From Trinickia sp. Y13 (GTDB taxonomy: Bacteria > Pseudomonadota > Gammaproteobacteria > Burkholderiales > Burkholderiaceae): 64,000 nt of DNA. Shown here piece after piece: positions 1 to 7,489 of this stretch (position 1 is the first letter of the stretch; each line of letters starts with the position of its first letter). The notes beneath the pieces are model-generated. The model made no database searches, had not been told where the DNA came from, and saw only the letters and a list, made by a program, of their open reading frames with translations. The stretch is from contig NZ_JAKWFK010000004.1 of NCBI RefSeq assembly GCF_029522115.1, positions 62,001-126,000 on the forward strand, in the 5' to 3' direction. The position numbers and the translations under genes are program-made.

Positions 1-189
1 GGCGAAACGCTACTGCATGTGGCGCTTGCCGATGGTCGAGCGATTCAAGTCAAGGGTTCGGGCGAATCGGCCGTGGCCGACGGCCAGCGAATCGAGATCG
101 GCTTTCCGGTACGGCACGCGCATTTGTTTCGACATGACGGGGCGGCGCTGCGCGCGCTGAGTGCGACGGCGCAATCGGCCGCCGCGTGA
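1..189 (+). CDS. ABC transporter ATP-binding protein, C-terminal end only (TOBE domain)
   Basis: The open frame runs in from the window edge and ends at TGA 187-189, giving 63 residues. The sequence has the look of the TOBE_2 domain that closes MalK/UgpC/PotA-type ATPases: a beta-rich stretch with regularly spaced Gly, then an Arg-His-Ala-His-Leu-Phe segment followed by Asp-Gly, as in the usual HLFD-x-DG ending. In this family the domain contacts the transported-substrate regulatory site at the end of the ATPase. The Walker motifs lie outside the window, so the substrate (sugar, glycerol-phosphate or polyamine) cannot be given. It converges on the aminotransferase gene that follows on the other strand. 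Confidence 0.6.
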   Translation, partial: GETLLHVALADGRAIQVKGSGESAVADGQRIEIGFPVRHAHLFRHDGAALRALSATAQSAAA

Positions 190-258
190 GGTGCAGACGC
201 TGCGCGGCAACGCGACTGCGCCGCGGCCCATGAAGCGCGCGGCGCGAATCGATCGACG

Positions 259-1461
259 TCAGGCGGCGGGGGCGATCACCTTCGCGATCGCCTCGGCGAC
301 TGCGCCGACGTTGCGCTCGTTCAAACCGGCCACGCACATTCGGCCCGAACGCAGAATATAGACGCCGTATTGCTCGCGCAGACGGTCGACCTGCTCGGCG
401 CTCAGCCCCGTGTAGGTGAACATCCCGCGCTGCTTGATATAGCGAGAAAGCGTTTCCCCCTCGATGTGCCGGCTCAAAAGTTCGTGGATCGCCCCGCGCA
501 TATCGGCAATCCGCCGGCACATCGCGGTCAATTCGTTGCGCCACTTTTCATTCAACGCGGGCGTCGTCAACACCTTCGTGACGATCTTGGCGCCATGCGT
601 GGGCGGATTGCTGTAATTGGAGCGCACCGCGCTCGTCAATTGGCCCAGCACGCGATCGGCTTCGCCCGCGTCTTGGCACAGCACGCTGAGCGCGCCGCAG
701 CGTTCGCCGTAGAGCGAGAAGTTCTTCGAGAACGAGTTCGCCACCAGCATCGGCACGCCACGCCGGGCGAGTTCGCGCACGGCGAATGCGTCGTCGTCGA
801 GATTGCTGCCGAACCCTTGGTAAGCGATATCGACGAACGGCAGCAATTCGCGCTTATGAAGCACTGCGATCAATTGCTCCCATTGCGCATCGTCCAAATC
901 GACGCCGGTCGGGTTGTGGCAGCATGCATGCAACACCACGACGCTGCGAGGGGCCAGTGCATCGATAGCGGCCAGCATCGCATCGAACTTCAGGCCCCCG
1001 GTCGCATCGTCGTAGTAAGGGTACGTGTTGACCGTGAACCCCGCGCGCTCGAAGATGAACCGATGGTTTTCCCAGGTCGGATCGCTGACCCAAACCTGCG
1101 CTTGGGGGAAATAACGCTTCAAGAAATCGGCGCCAATCTTCAACGCGCCCGAGCCGCCGAGCGTTTGCACCGTTGCGATGCGCTTCTCCGTGCGAGCGGC
1201 GCATTGTTCGCCGAAAACGAGCGACTGCACCGCGTCGCGGTAGGGTGCGAAGCCCGACATCGGCAGGTAGGGCTTCGGCCCGAGGTCGGACAACAACGCC
1301 GTTTCGGCCTCGCGCACGGCCTCCATGACCGGCAGGCGGCCGTCGTCGTCGAAGTAGATGCCGATGCTCAGGTTGATCTTGTCCTGGCGCGGGTCTTTCT
1401 GGAAATTCTCGTTCAGCGTCAGGATGGGGTCGCCGGGGTACGCGTCAACGTGTTCGAACAT
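259..1461 (-). CDS. tyrB: Aromatic amino acid aminotransferase (class I, PLP)
   Basis: This is a 400-residue fold-type I aminotransferase of the AspC/TyrB group, which moves amino groups between Tyr/Phe/Asp and 2-oxoglutarate in the cytoplasm. Visible marks are the N-terminal DPIL segment, the HNPTG motif near residue 180, the SFSKNF motif near residue 246 carrying the PLP-binding Lys, and the C-terminal GRMCVAGLN that holds the carboxylate-binding Arg. Length matches TyrB (about 397). The frame opens at a TTG two codons upstream, but the ATG at 1461 gives the standard MFEHV start; the ribosome site is weak. TyrB and AspC cannot be separated with certainty by eye. It is transcribed in the same direction as the nos genes but separated from nosR by 250 bp, so it is probably an independent unit. 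Confidence 0.9.
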   Translation of the reverse strand: MFEHVDAYPGDPILTLNENFQKDPRQDKINLSIGIYFDDDGRLPVMEAVREAETALLSDLGPKPYLPMSGFAPYRDAVQSLVFGEQCAARTEKRIATVQTLGGSGALKIGADFLKRYFPQAQVWVSDPTWENHRFIFERAGFTVNTYPYYDDATGGLKFDAMLAAIDALAPRSVVVLHACCHNPTGVDLDDAQWEQLIAVLHKRELLPFVDIAYQGFGSNLDDDAFAVRELARRGVPMLVANSFSKNFSLYGERCGALSVLCQDAGEADRVLGQLTSAVRSNYSNPPTHGAKIVTKVLTTPALNEKWRNELTAMCRRIADMRGAIHELLSRHIEGETLSRYIKQRGMFTYTGLSAEQVDRLREQYGVYILRSGRMCVAGLNERNVGAVAEAIAKVIAPAA

Positions 1462-1664
1462 GATCAATGTCGCTGGGTTGGGAAGAAAGCAATGTTACGC
1501 CAGCTAGCGCGCGCCCTGCTCCGGACTCGGCCTCGCCGGCGCGGGGTGAGCACAGTGTAGGGGCGAGCGGGGGAAATAAAATTCTGCAAACGGTGCGGGG
1601 AAACACCGATTTCGAAGCAGAAACTGCGCGGCAACGCGCGCAGTTGAGTGAAAAGAAGCGAGGT

Positions 1665-1690
1665 GGGGCTGTGCAAGTCGCCGCAGCCCC
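1665..1690 (-). terminator. Hairpin downstream of nosR, possible terminator
   Basis: GGGGCTG and CAGCCCC form a 7-bp perfect stem 20 bp beyond the nosR stop. On the minus strand it is followed by a short T-rich stretch (CTTCTTTT) only after about 9 bases, so it is not a textbook intrinsic terminator. Confidence 0.35.
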
Positions 1691-1711
1691 TTCGACCCTA
1701 GCGAGAGAAAA

Positions 1712-3916
1712 TCACACCGATGTCTCCGTATCGACGCTAGGCTTCTGCTCGACCTTGATCGGAACGATCGGCTTCTGCTCGACTTTGATCGGAACGATCG
1801 GAATGTAATGTCCGTCCTTCCCGACGGGCGTAAGCTTGAGCCCCGCCTTTTCGCGCCGTTTCCTTTCCTTCGACAGCGGCGGGCACGTATGCTCGTCGTA
1901 ATACAAGACCATGCAGTCGAGGCACAGCATGCATTCCATTTGATCGATCCGGCCCGCGTCGTCGATGGCCTGCGAGCCGCACCCGGCCGCGCACGCGTGG
2001 CAGCTCGTGCATTCGGGCTTGCGGCGCAGCTTGAACAGGCGGAAGCGCCCCGGCAGCGCAAGGCTTGCGCCGAGCGGGCACAGATACTTGCAGAACGGCC
2101 GCTCGATGAAGATCGACGCGCCCACCACCACGGTCCAGAACAGCACGAACGGCCAGGAGCGGTGCAAAACGCCGACGAGGAACGTGGTCTTGAACGGCTC
2201 CACCTCGGCGAGCTTTTCCGCCCACGGCATGGAGAAGAACGATACGGCGAGCAAGACCGCGAACACCACGTACTTGACCTTCCGCAGCCGGTTGTGCCAA
2301 CGCATCGGCAGCTTGCGTTGCAGCTTCTTCAGGCCGGTCATGCGCGCGAGCTTGTAGAGCAGCTCCGACATCGATCCGAACGGACACATCCAGCCGCAGA
2401 AGAGCCCGCGTCCCCACACGATCACCGTCACCGCAATGACGATCCAGAACACGAAGATGAGCGGGTCGGAGAGGAACAGCCCGGTATTCCAGTCGCCGAA
2501 CAGCGAATGAATGAACGTGAGCACTTGCGTGATCGAAGGCTGCGCCATCTCGGCCCACCCCGCGAAGCCGATCGCGATCAGCCAGCTCGCCGTCTTCGGC
2601 CACGAGACCCAGCGCTTGTCGGCGCGCTTGGCTTTGCGCACCCAACGATCGCGGCTGACGAAGAAGAAGACGACGGCGGCGGCCCACGCCACGAACAAGC
2701 CGATCTGAATCCGCTTGGCATCCCATGCGTTGCGCCAGGCCGGTTTTTCCTCTTCCACATGCGGACGGCCGCCTTCTAGGAAACGCGCCGGCACCCAATA
2801 AGGCGAATTGAATGCCGAGAAACGCTTCGCACCGGTTTCTTTGTCGACCTTATGGCCCAGAAAGACGAACTTCCACGGATAAGCGGCGCTAAATTGCGCG
2901 CTGCGGACGATGAAGATGCCGGTCTCGTTGAACGAGGGCGCGCCAGCCGCCTGTAACGAATACAGGTTCAGGTAATCGGAGTCTTTGAACGTGAAAGCAT
3001 TGATGCCTTGCCGCACTTGTATGCGGTCATAGATGCCGCCACGAACGAAGCCGGACCCCTTGAACGACTCCCTGCCGTTCGCCACGACGAAAATCGCATG
3101 CTCGCCGGGCTTGAGCCGGCTCATGAGCTGCTCGTAGTCGTAATCGCCGAGCACGCTCTTGCCGATCCCGGGTGCATTCAAGTAGCCGTAGTAAAGATCG
3201 AGAAAGGGACTGCCGTCGTCCGGTTCCCCAACGTCGGTGGCGTGGATCGCCATGTGTTTCACGGCGCCCATATCAACGAGCGCCGCCCAAGGCAAATGAT
3301 CATTGGACGGGAGCAATTTCGCCTGCGGCAACGGCGTTTGCTTCACGATGCCGACCTGGCTCGCGACGGCGATCGCGCAGCGCGAAATCAGCTGGTTTTC
3401 GGCAATCGCCGTGACAGTCGCGCCCGATATGGCGTCGAGGCTGGCATTGCCCGCATCGCTGTGGCCGATCTCGAAACGCGCGCCCGCGAACCGGCCGACA
3501 TATTGGCGCAAAAAGTCGAGCAGCTTGCTCTCGGGAATGCCGACCAGCAAAATCGGCTCGCTGTGCTTGAGCACTCTCACACCCGTGATCGTGCCTCTCG
3601 TATCCATCCCGATCAGGGTGACGATCGGTTTGCCCGAATAACCTTGGATGTCGACGATATCGGTCGATAGAAACACATACCCCTTGAGCACGCGAGCATG
3701 ACCGTCGTCCGCGTAGGCCTCGACGTAGGGCGGGTTGCCCTTGCGCGCCGAGAACGCATTCGCACCGGGCAACACCCCCGCGCAATCGGTCCATTTGCAC
3801 ATCTCGGGCTGGGTAAACAGCGCGTCGGGCAATTCCTGCTCATAGATCGAAGCAAAGCCCGAGCGCGCAGCGGTGAGCAGCAGCACCAATAGCAAAGTCC
3901 GAATCCACACTTTCAT
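1712..3916 (-). CDS. nosR: NosR, membrane flavo-iron-sulfur protein for N2O reduction
   Basis: NosR sustains electron flow to NosZ and expression of nosZ in denitrifiers. The 734-residue product has an N-terminal signal segment (MKVWIRTLLLVLLLTAA), a periplasmic FMN-binding domain with the flavinylation motif SGAT at residues 164-167, several membrane helices, two CX3CP-type motifs (CGWMCPFG, CKYLCPLG) and C-terminal ferredoxin-like cysteines (CTSCHACAAGC and CMLCLDC). Start at 3916 is chosen because it begins a clean signal peptide; the frame stays open 35 codons further upstream. It is the last gene of the nos operon rather than the first, which is less usual. ApbE, encoded at 11.3-12.4 kb, would attach the FMN. 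The C-terminus ends in a duplicated decapeptide (see the repeat entry). Confidence 0.93.
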   Translation of the reverse strand: MKVWIRTLLLVLLLTAARSGFASIYEQELPDALFTQPEMCKWTDCAGVLPGANAFSARKGNPPYVEAYADDGHARVLKGYVFLSTDIVDIQGYSGKPIVTLIGMDTRGTITGVRVLKHSEPILLVGIPESKLLDFLRQYVGRFAGARFEIGHSDAGNASLDAISGATVTAIAENQLISRCAIAVASQVGIVKQTPLPQAKLLPSNDHLPWAALVDMGAVKHMAIHATDVGEPDDGSPFLDLYYGYLNAPGIGKSVLGDYDYEQLMSRLKPGEHAIFVVANGRESFKGSGFVRGGIYDRIQVRQGINAFTFKDSDYLNLYSLQAAGAPSFNETGIFIVRSAQFSAAYPWKFVFLGHKVDKETGAKRFSAFNSPYWVPARFLEGGRPHVEEEKPAWRNAWDAKRIQIGLFVAWAAAVVFFFVSRDRWVRKAKRADKRWVSWPKTASWLIAIGFAGWAEMAQPSITQVLTFIHSLFGDWNTGLFLSDPLIFVFWIVIAVTVIVWGRGLFCGWMCPFGSMSELLYKLARMTGLKKLQRKLPMRWHNRLRKVKYVVFAVLLAVSFFSMPWAEKLAEVEPFKTTFLVGVLHRSWPFVLFWTVVVGASIFIERPFCKYLCPLGASLALPGRFRLFKLRRKPECTSCHACAAGCGSQAIDDAGRIDQMECMLCLDCMVLYYDEHTCPPLSKERKRREKAGLKLTPVGKDGHYIPIVPIKVEQKPIVPIKVEQKPSVDTETSV
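1741..1800. repeat. 30-bp tandem duplication inside the nosR 3' end
   Basis: Two adjacent 30-bp units, 1741-1770 and 1771-1800, differ at one base only (C/T at 1754 versus 1784). The repeat keeps frame and gives two copies of IVPIKVEQKP near the NosR C-terminus, after the last Cys cluster. Near identity suggests a recent slippage or unequal-crossing event. Confidence 0.9.
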
Positions 3917-4079
3917 TTTCGTCGCTTCTATAACGGCCGCCCTGGAAGGCTGGCGGCTTGGGCGCGAGTCGCGCGCGAGAAACATCGAATCCGGGCGAGG
4001 ACCATACAACGAACACTGCAACCGAGGCTCGCGACGCCCCTGCCCTTATCCGAACGTGATCAACACAGCCTTGCCGCCG

Positions 4080-4538
4080 TCATTGCACCTTCGCCACCAT
4101 GAAGTCGACCGCTGCCTTCACTTCGTCGTCCTTCAGGCTCGGATTGCCGCCGCGCGGGGGCATGGTGCCGTTGTTGCCCGTAAAGCCGCCGAGCGCATGC
4201 TTGTACAGCGTGGCCTTGCCTTGCGCGATGCGCGGCGCCCAATCCGCTTTGTTGCCATACATCGGAGCGCCTGCCGCCCCCGTCTGGTGACACATGAAGC
4301 ACACGGTCTTGAACACTTTCTCGCCAGCGGGATTGACCGTGCCGCCACCAGCGGGCGCGGTCGCGGCCACCTTGACCACCTCTACCCCCGCCCCTTCCAC
4401 CGCAACCGAAGCCACTGGCGCGGTCGACGTGCGCGTGGCGCTGGTTTTCTCCGAAGAGGCATCGCCTTTGTCGCAGGCCGACAAGCCGAGCGTGAGCGCA
4501 AGTCCGAGCCCGGCAAACAACAAGTTTCTAGCTTTCAT
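4080..4538 (-). CDS. Class I c-type cytochrome lipoprotein of the nos operon
   Basis: A 152-residue protein with a lipoprotein signal (hydrophobic stretch ending LSAC, lipid-modified Cys about residue 22), a 50-residue Ala/Thr/Ser-rich linker, and one cytochrome c domain: CFMCH haem site, with a Met ligand in GTMPPRGGN near the end (cytochrome c5-like). It should sit on the periplasmic face of a membrane, tethered by the linker. Lying between nosL and nosR, it is a natural candidate to pass electrons from the quinol/bc1 side to NosZ; that is inferred from context. Start at the second of two adjacent ATGs is preferred, with AAGGAAAG spaced correctly. Confidence 0.85.
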   Translation of the reverse strand: MKARNLLFAGLGLALTLGLSACDKGDASSEKTSATRTSTAPVASVAVEGAGVEVVKVAATAPAGGGTVNPAGEKVFKTVCFMCHQTGAAGAPMYGNKADWAPRIAQGKATLYKHALGGFTGNNGTMPPRGGNPSLKDDEVKAAVDFMVAKVQ

Positions 4539-4551
4539 CATCTTTCCTTCA

Positions 4552-4959
4552 TTACAGATAGACCGATGCATCGTTCGACGCACCGACGGTTACGCATGGA
4601 GATGCGGGTTCGTAGCCCAGCAAGGGCTCGACAAGCAACCGATCGATCAACGCGCGAACGTTGCGCCACGGATCCGCACCGGCTTCGCTGACGGGATCGT
4701 CGACGGTGCGGCCGTCGGGCGTATGAAGATGATTCGGATACGTGCCAAGCGTGTCGTGCAGCGGCGCCGTGTCAATGCCCATGACGGCTTCGCCCCAGCG
4801 CCAGCCCAGCGCGTATTCGCTGGGTCCGGCAATGCGCAGCGTCAGTTCGACGCCGTTCGAGAGACGCACTTCGAGTGCATCGCGGCACAACGTGACGGAT
4901 GTCAAATCCGCAGCACCGTAAGTGGACTCGATTCTTTCTATGAGTTCAATGTGGAGCAT
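4552..4959 (-). CDS. Small protein resembling the DUF6516/TumE toxin family
   Basis: 135 residues, cytoplasmic, no signal or membrane segment. The central stretch D-T-A-P-L-H followed by T-Y-P-N-H-L-H and, further on, N-V-R-A-L-I-D recalls the Asp/His pattern I associate with the DUF6516 (TumE) toxin family, but I hold this as a resemblance only. It directly follows the 88-residue gene; a GTG at 4965 would overlap that stop, while the ATG at 4959 has AAGGGGG at good spacing and is preferred. It is locked inside the nos operon between nosL and the cytochrome gene, so it may instead be an accessory of N2O reduction. Confidence 0.6.
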   Translation of the reverse strand: MLHIELIERIESTYGAADLTSVTLCRDALEVRLSNGVELTLRIAGPSEYALGWRWGEAVMGIDTAPLHDTLGTYPNHLHTPDGRTVDDPVSEAGADPWRNVRALIDRLLVEPLLGYEPASPCVTVGASNDASVYL

Positions 4960-4961
4960 CG

Positions 4962-5228
4962 TCACACCCCCTTCGCCAATACTTCGCGCAGTTGCTCGCG
5001 AAGCGCTTCGCGCGTTTGCGCAAGCGTCTTCGCACCCAGATAGTCCTCATAGGCCGGATGCTCGTCGATCTCGCCTGCGGCAATCCGCGCCAGAAGGCCC
5101 GCTTCGTCGGTCACGTCGTATCGGCCCAGAATGCGCTTGCGGTCTTCGCGTAACTCGTAAATCACGAGGCTTATCGAGTCGATTTGCTTCGCCGCCTCGG
5201 ACGGCACGTTTTGATAGAAAGGTGTCAC
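4962..5228 (-). CDS. Small helical protein, partner of the following gene
   Basis: 88 residues, acidic and predicted mostly helical, ending in a Leu/Arg heptad-like segment (REALREQLREVL). No Cys, signal or membrane segment. Contains a GRYDVTDEAGLL stretch followed by EHPAYEDYLGAKTL, a pattern I associate with small partners of DUF6516-type proteins. Start is GTG at 5228 with AAGGGGA six bases upstream; its stop is within a few bases of the next start, so the two are translationally coupled. If the pair is a toxin-antitoxin module this would be the antitoxin, since it comes first. Function unproven. Confidence 0.6.
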   Translation of the reverse strand: MTPFYQNVPSEAAKQIDSISLVIYELREDRKRILGRYDVTDEAGLLARIAAGEIDEHPAYEDYLGAKTLAQTREALREQLREVLAKGV

Positions 5229-5238
5229 CTGTATCCCC

Positions 5239-5754
5239 TTACATGTTTTGATCTTTGATCACGCCGCCATCGACGGTCGCCATGTCGATCGTGATCTGAT
5301 CGAATCGATACAGCTTGCCGCCTTCGGATTTCGCAAACCGCTGCGCGTCCGCTTCGCTTGCGAACGACGCGAACGTTTGTCCCATTGCGCCAAGCTTCTT
5401 GGCGCCCACCACATACGTCGCGCGCTTGGCGTCGATCCAATGCCCCACCGGGTGCTGCCAATCCGCCGCCCCCATGTCCTGCACATACATCGCGCTGACT
5501 TTGCGGTCTTGCTCCGGGCGCAAATACACGGAGAAGAGCCCCAACGTGTCGCAAAAGAAGTCGGTCTGCCCGTCGGCGTATTCGATCTGGGCCTTCGGGC
5601 CCGGGTAGTCCTTCAAGCTCATGCCGTCGAGCACGCTGACGGTCGTATCGTCGATCTCGTGCGGCGGCGGCAACGCGCTCGATTGGCTCTCGCATCCGGC
5701 AGCGAGCATCAGCACAAGCACCGCGGCGGCGGTCGTTAGGCGGCGGCAGTTCAT
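5239..5754 (-). CDS. nosL: NosL, copper chaperone lipoprotein
   Basis: NosL delivers copper for NosZ maturation at the outer face of the membrane. The 171-residue product has a lipoprotein signal (LMLAAGC), the family block DYPGPKAQ, FFCDTLGLF, the VQDM...DW stretch and the late GAMGQTFASFA block. In the NosL proteins I know, the block before PGPKAQ reads CxVCGM; here it is VSVLDGM, so both Cys of that site are missing while the Met remains. Start ATG overlaps the nosY stop (ATGA), so the two are coupled. Confidence 0.88.
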   Translation of the reverse strand: MNCRRLTTAAAVLVLMLAAGCESQSSALPPPHEIDDTTVSVLDGMSLKDYPGPKAQIEYADGQTDFFCDTLGLFSVYLRPEQDRKVSAMYVQDMGAADWQHPVGHWIDAKRATYVVGAKKLGAMGQTFASFASEADAQRFAKSEGGKLYRFDQITIDMATVDGGVIKDQNM

Positions 5755-6584
5755 CGATTGAATCTCCAAGCGGCGAGGCCGAGCGGCGCCGCGATCCACG
5801 CGAGCATCACCAGGCCGAGAAAGAGCGGCTGCGCGAGCGCGGCGGGAAACACGCTCACGAGGCCGAACATCGTGTGCAAATCCCCGGGCCCGAAAATGTT
5901 CAAAATCCGGAAGATGTCCGCGGGATTGAGCATCAAGAGCAAGGGAAACAGCGGGCCGAGCACGGCGCCGCCCGTGAGGACCAACGCGCCGAGCAGCAAC
6001 AAGTCGTAGACGAGCACGAAGAAGAACCACAAGGCGATCGCGATGCCGCTAGCCGAGGTGCGGCTTGCGCAAAAGGCCGACGCCGATACCGCAAGGCTCA
6101 AGAACACCCATCCCAGCAATACCGCGCTGACGACGAAGCCTGCGTACTGGTACCAATCGGCAGACGGCGCACGTGCGACGATCGCCACTCCGGCCAGACC
6201 GAACCCCGCCAGCGTGGCGCAGGTCAACGCACCGGCTAGGCCGAGATACTTGCCGATCAGCAATTCCGCGCGGCTGATCGGATAGGCCAACAACAGATTG
6301 AGCGTGCCTCGCTCGCGCTCGCCCACCAGTGCGTCGAAGCCCAAAATCAAGGCGATCAACGGCAGCAGATAGATGGTCAAGCTCACGAGGCTTGCGATCA
6401 TCGGCTCGATGCCTTGGAAACCGACCGATCCTTGCGCCGCCGCGCCGAAATACGTCGTCGCGAGCGCGAATGCGGCAAATACGATCGACACGGCGAGGAC
6501 CCAGCGATTGCGGATGCGGTCGCGAAACTCCTTGCCCGCGATCGCTCGGATTTGCGCCATGTGCACACAGCTCAACGGATTCAT
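5751..6584 (-). CDS. nosY: NosY, ABC-2 type permease for NosZ maturation
   Basis: 277 residues with about six hydrophobic helices. The cytoplasmic EGREGTL-like element appears as VGERERGTLNLLLAYP, typical of ABC-2 permeases of the NosY/Cu-processing group. With NosF it forms the transporter that, with NosD, supplies sulfur and copper assembly for the CuZ site. ATG at 6584 overlaps the nosF stop and gives the usual NosY length. Confidence 0.92.
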   Translation of the reverse strand: MNPLSCVHMAQIRAIAGKEFRDRIRNRWVLAVSIVFAAFALATTYFGAAAQGSVGFQGIEPMIASLVSLTIYLLPLIALILGFDALVGERERGTLNLLLAYPISRAELLIGKYLGLAGALTCATLAGFGLAGVAIVARAPSADWYQYAGFVVSAVLLGWVFLSLAVSASAFCASRTSASGIAIALWFFFVLVYDLLLLGALVLTGGAVLGPLFPLLLMLNPADIFRILNIFGPGDLHTMFGLVSVFPAALAQPLFLGLVMLAWIAAPLGLAAWRFNR

Positions 6585-7489
6585 GCGCTCGCTCCCATCC
6601 AACCGAGAAACACGTCTTCGAGCGACGGCTCCTGAATTTGCAAATCCGCGATCCGGTCGGTCAGCGGAGCAAGCGCGGCGATCGCCGCCATCTTCGCGTT
6701 ACGCGGGCACTGAAAGGCAACGCGGCGATCGCTCGTCGTCACCTTGTCGAACGGCGCGCGGCGCAGCGCCGCTGCGATAGGGTCCGTATCGGCTGAATGC
6801 GCGAGCACCTCGAACCACAAGGGCAAGTCGGTTTGCGCACGCAGCGTCTGTACGCTGCCCACGGCGCGAATTCGCCCGCTGTGCAGAATCGCGAGCCGAT
6901 CGACGCGCTGTTGGATTTCGGCCAAGATGTGCGAGGTGATGACGATTGTCGTCCCACCTTCTTGGCGCGCGCGCAGCGTCCGGTAGAACTCGCGGATGCC
7001 TTCCGGATCGAGGCCGTTGGTCGGTTCGTCGAGAAACAGCAGCGGCGGGTCGCCGAGCAGCGCTTGCGCGAAACCGAGCCGCTGTTTCATGCCTTTCGAG
7101 TATTCGCGTACTTTGCGCGCGGCCGCGTGAGTCAATCCGACCTGCTCGAGCAACGGCGCGCATTCGGCCGTGTCCACACCTTTGAGGCGTGCGAAGAAAC
7201 GCAGGGTTTCGATTCCCGTGAGGTTGTCGTAAAGCACGACGTTCTCGGGCAAGTAACCGAGCCGGCGCTTGACGGCCCGAAAGCGGGGGCCGCCCGCGCG
7301 CTCGCCGTTGATGCTCACCAGCCCGGCGTCGGCCGAGAGCAAGCCGAGCATGAGTTGAAACAAGGTGCTCTTACCCGCGCCGTTACGGCCGATCAGGCCG
7401 AACAACTCGCCGCGGTGAACGTTCAGGTCGATACCGTCGACCGCGCGCAGCGAGCCAAACGATTTGCCGACGCCTTTCAATTCGATCAT
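6581..7489 (-). CDS. nosF: NosF, ABC transporter ATPase
   Basis: 302 residues. Walker A GRNGAGKST near residue 37, signature YSKGMKQR, Walker B LLFLDEPTNGLD, then a switch His in TSHILAE. It energises NosY in the NosDFY complex. The ATG at 7489 overlaps the nosD stop by 4 bp; the frame remains open 55 codons upstream inside nosD, but the MIELKGVGKSFG start is the family start. Confidence 0.93.
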   Translation of the reverse strand: MIELKGVGKSFGSLRAVDGIDLNVHRGELFGLIGRNGAGKSTLFQLMLGLLSADAGLVSINGERAGGPRFRAVKRRLGYLPENVVLYDNLTGIETLRFFARLKGVDTAECAPLLEQVGLTHAAARKVREYSKGMKQRLGFAQALLGDPPLLFLDEPTNGLDPEGIREFYRTLRARQEGGTTIVITSHILAEIQQRVDRLAILHSGRIRAVGSVQTLRAQTDLPLWFEVLAHSADTDPIAAALRRAPFDKVTTSDRRVAFQCPRNAKMAAIAALAPLTDRIADLQIQEPSLEDVFLGWMGASA

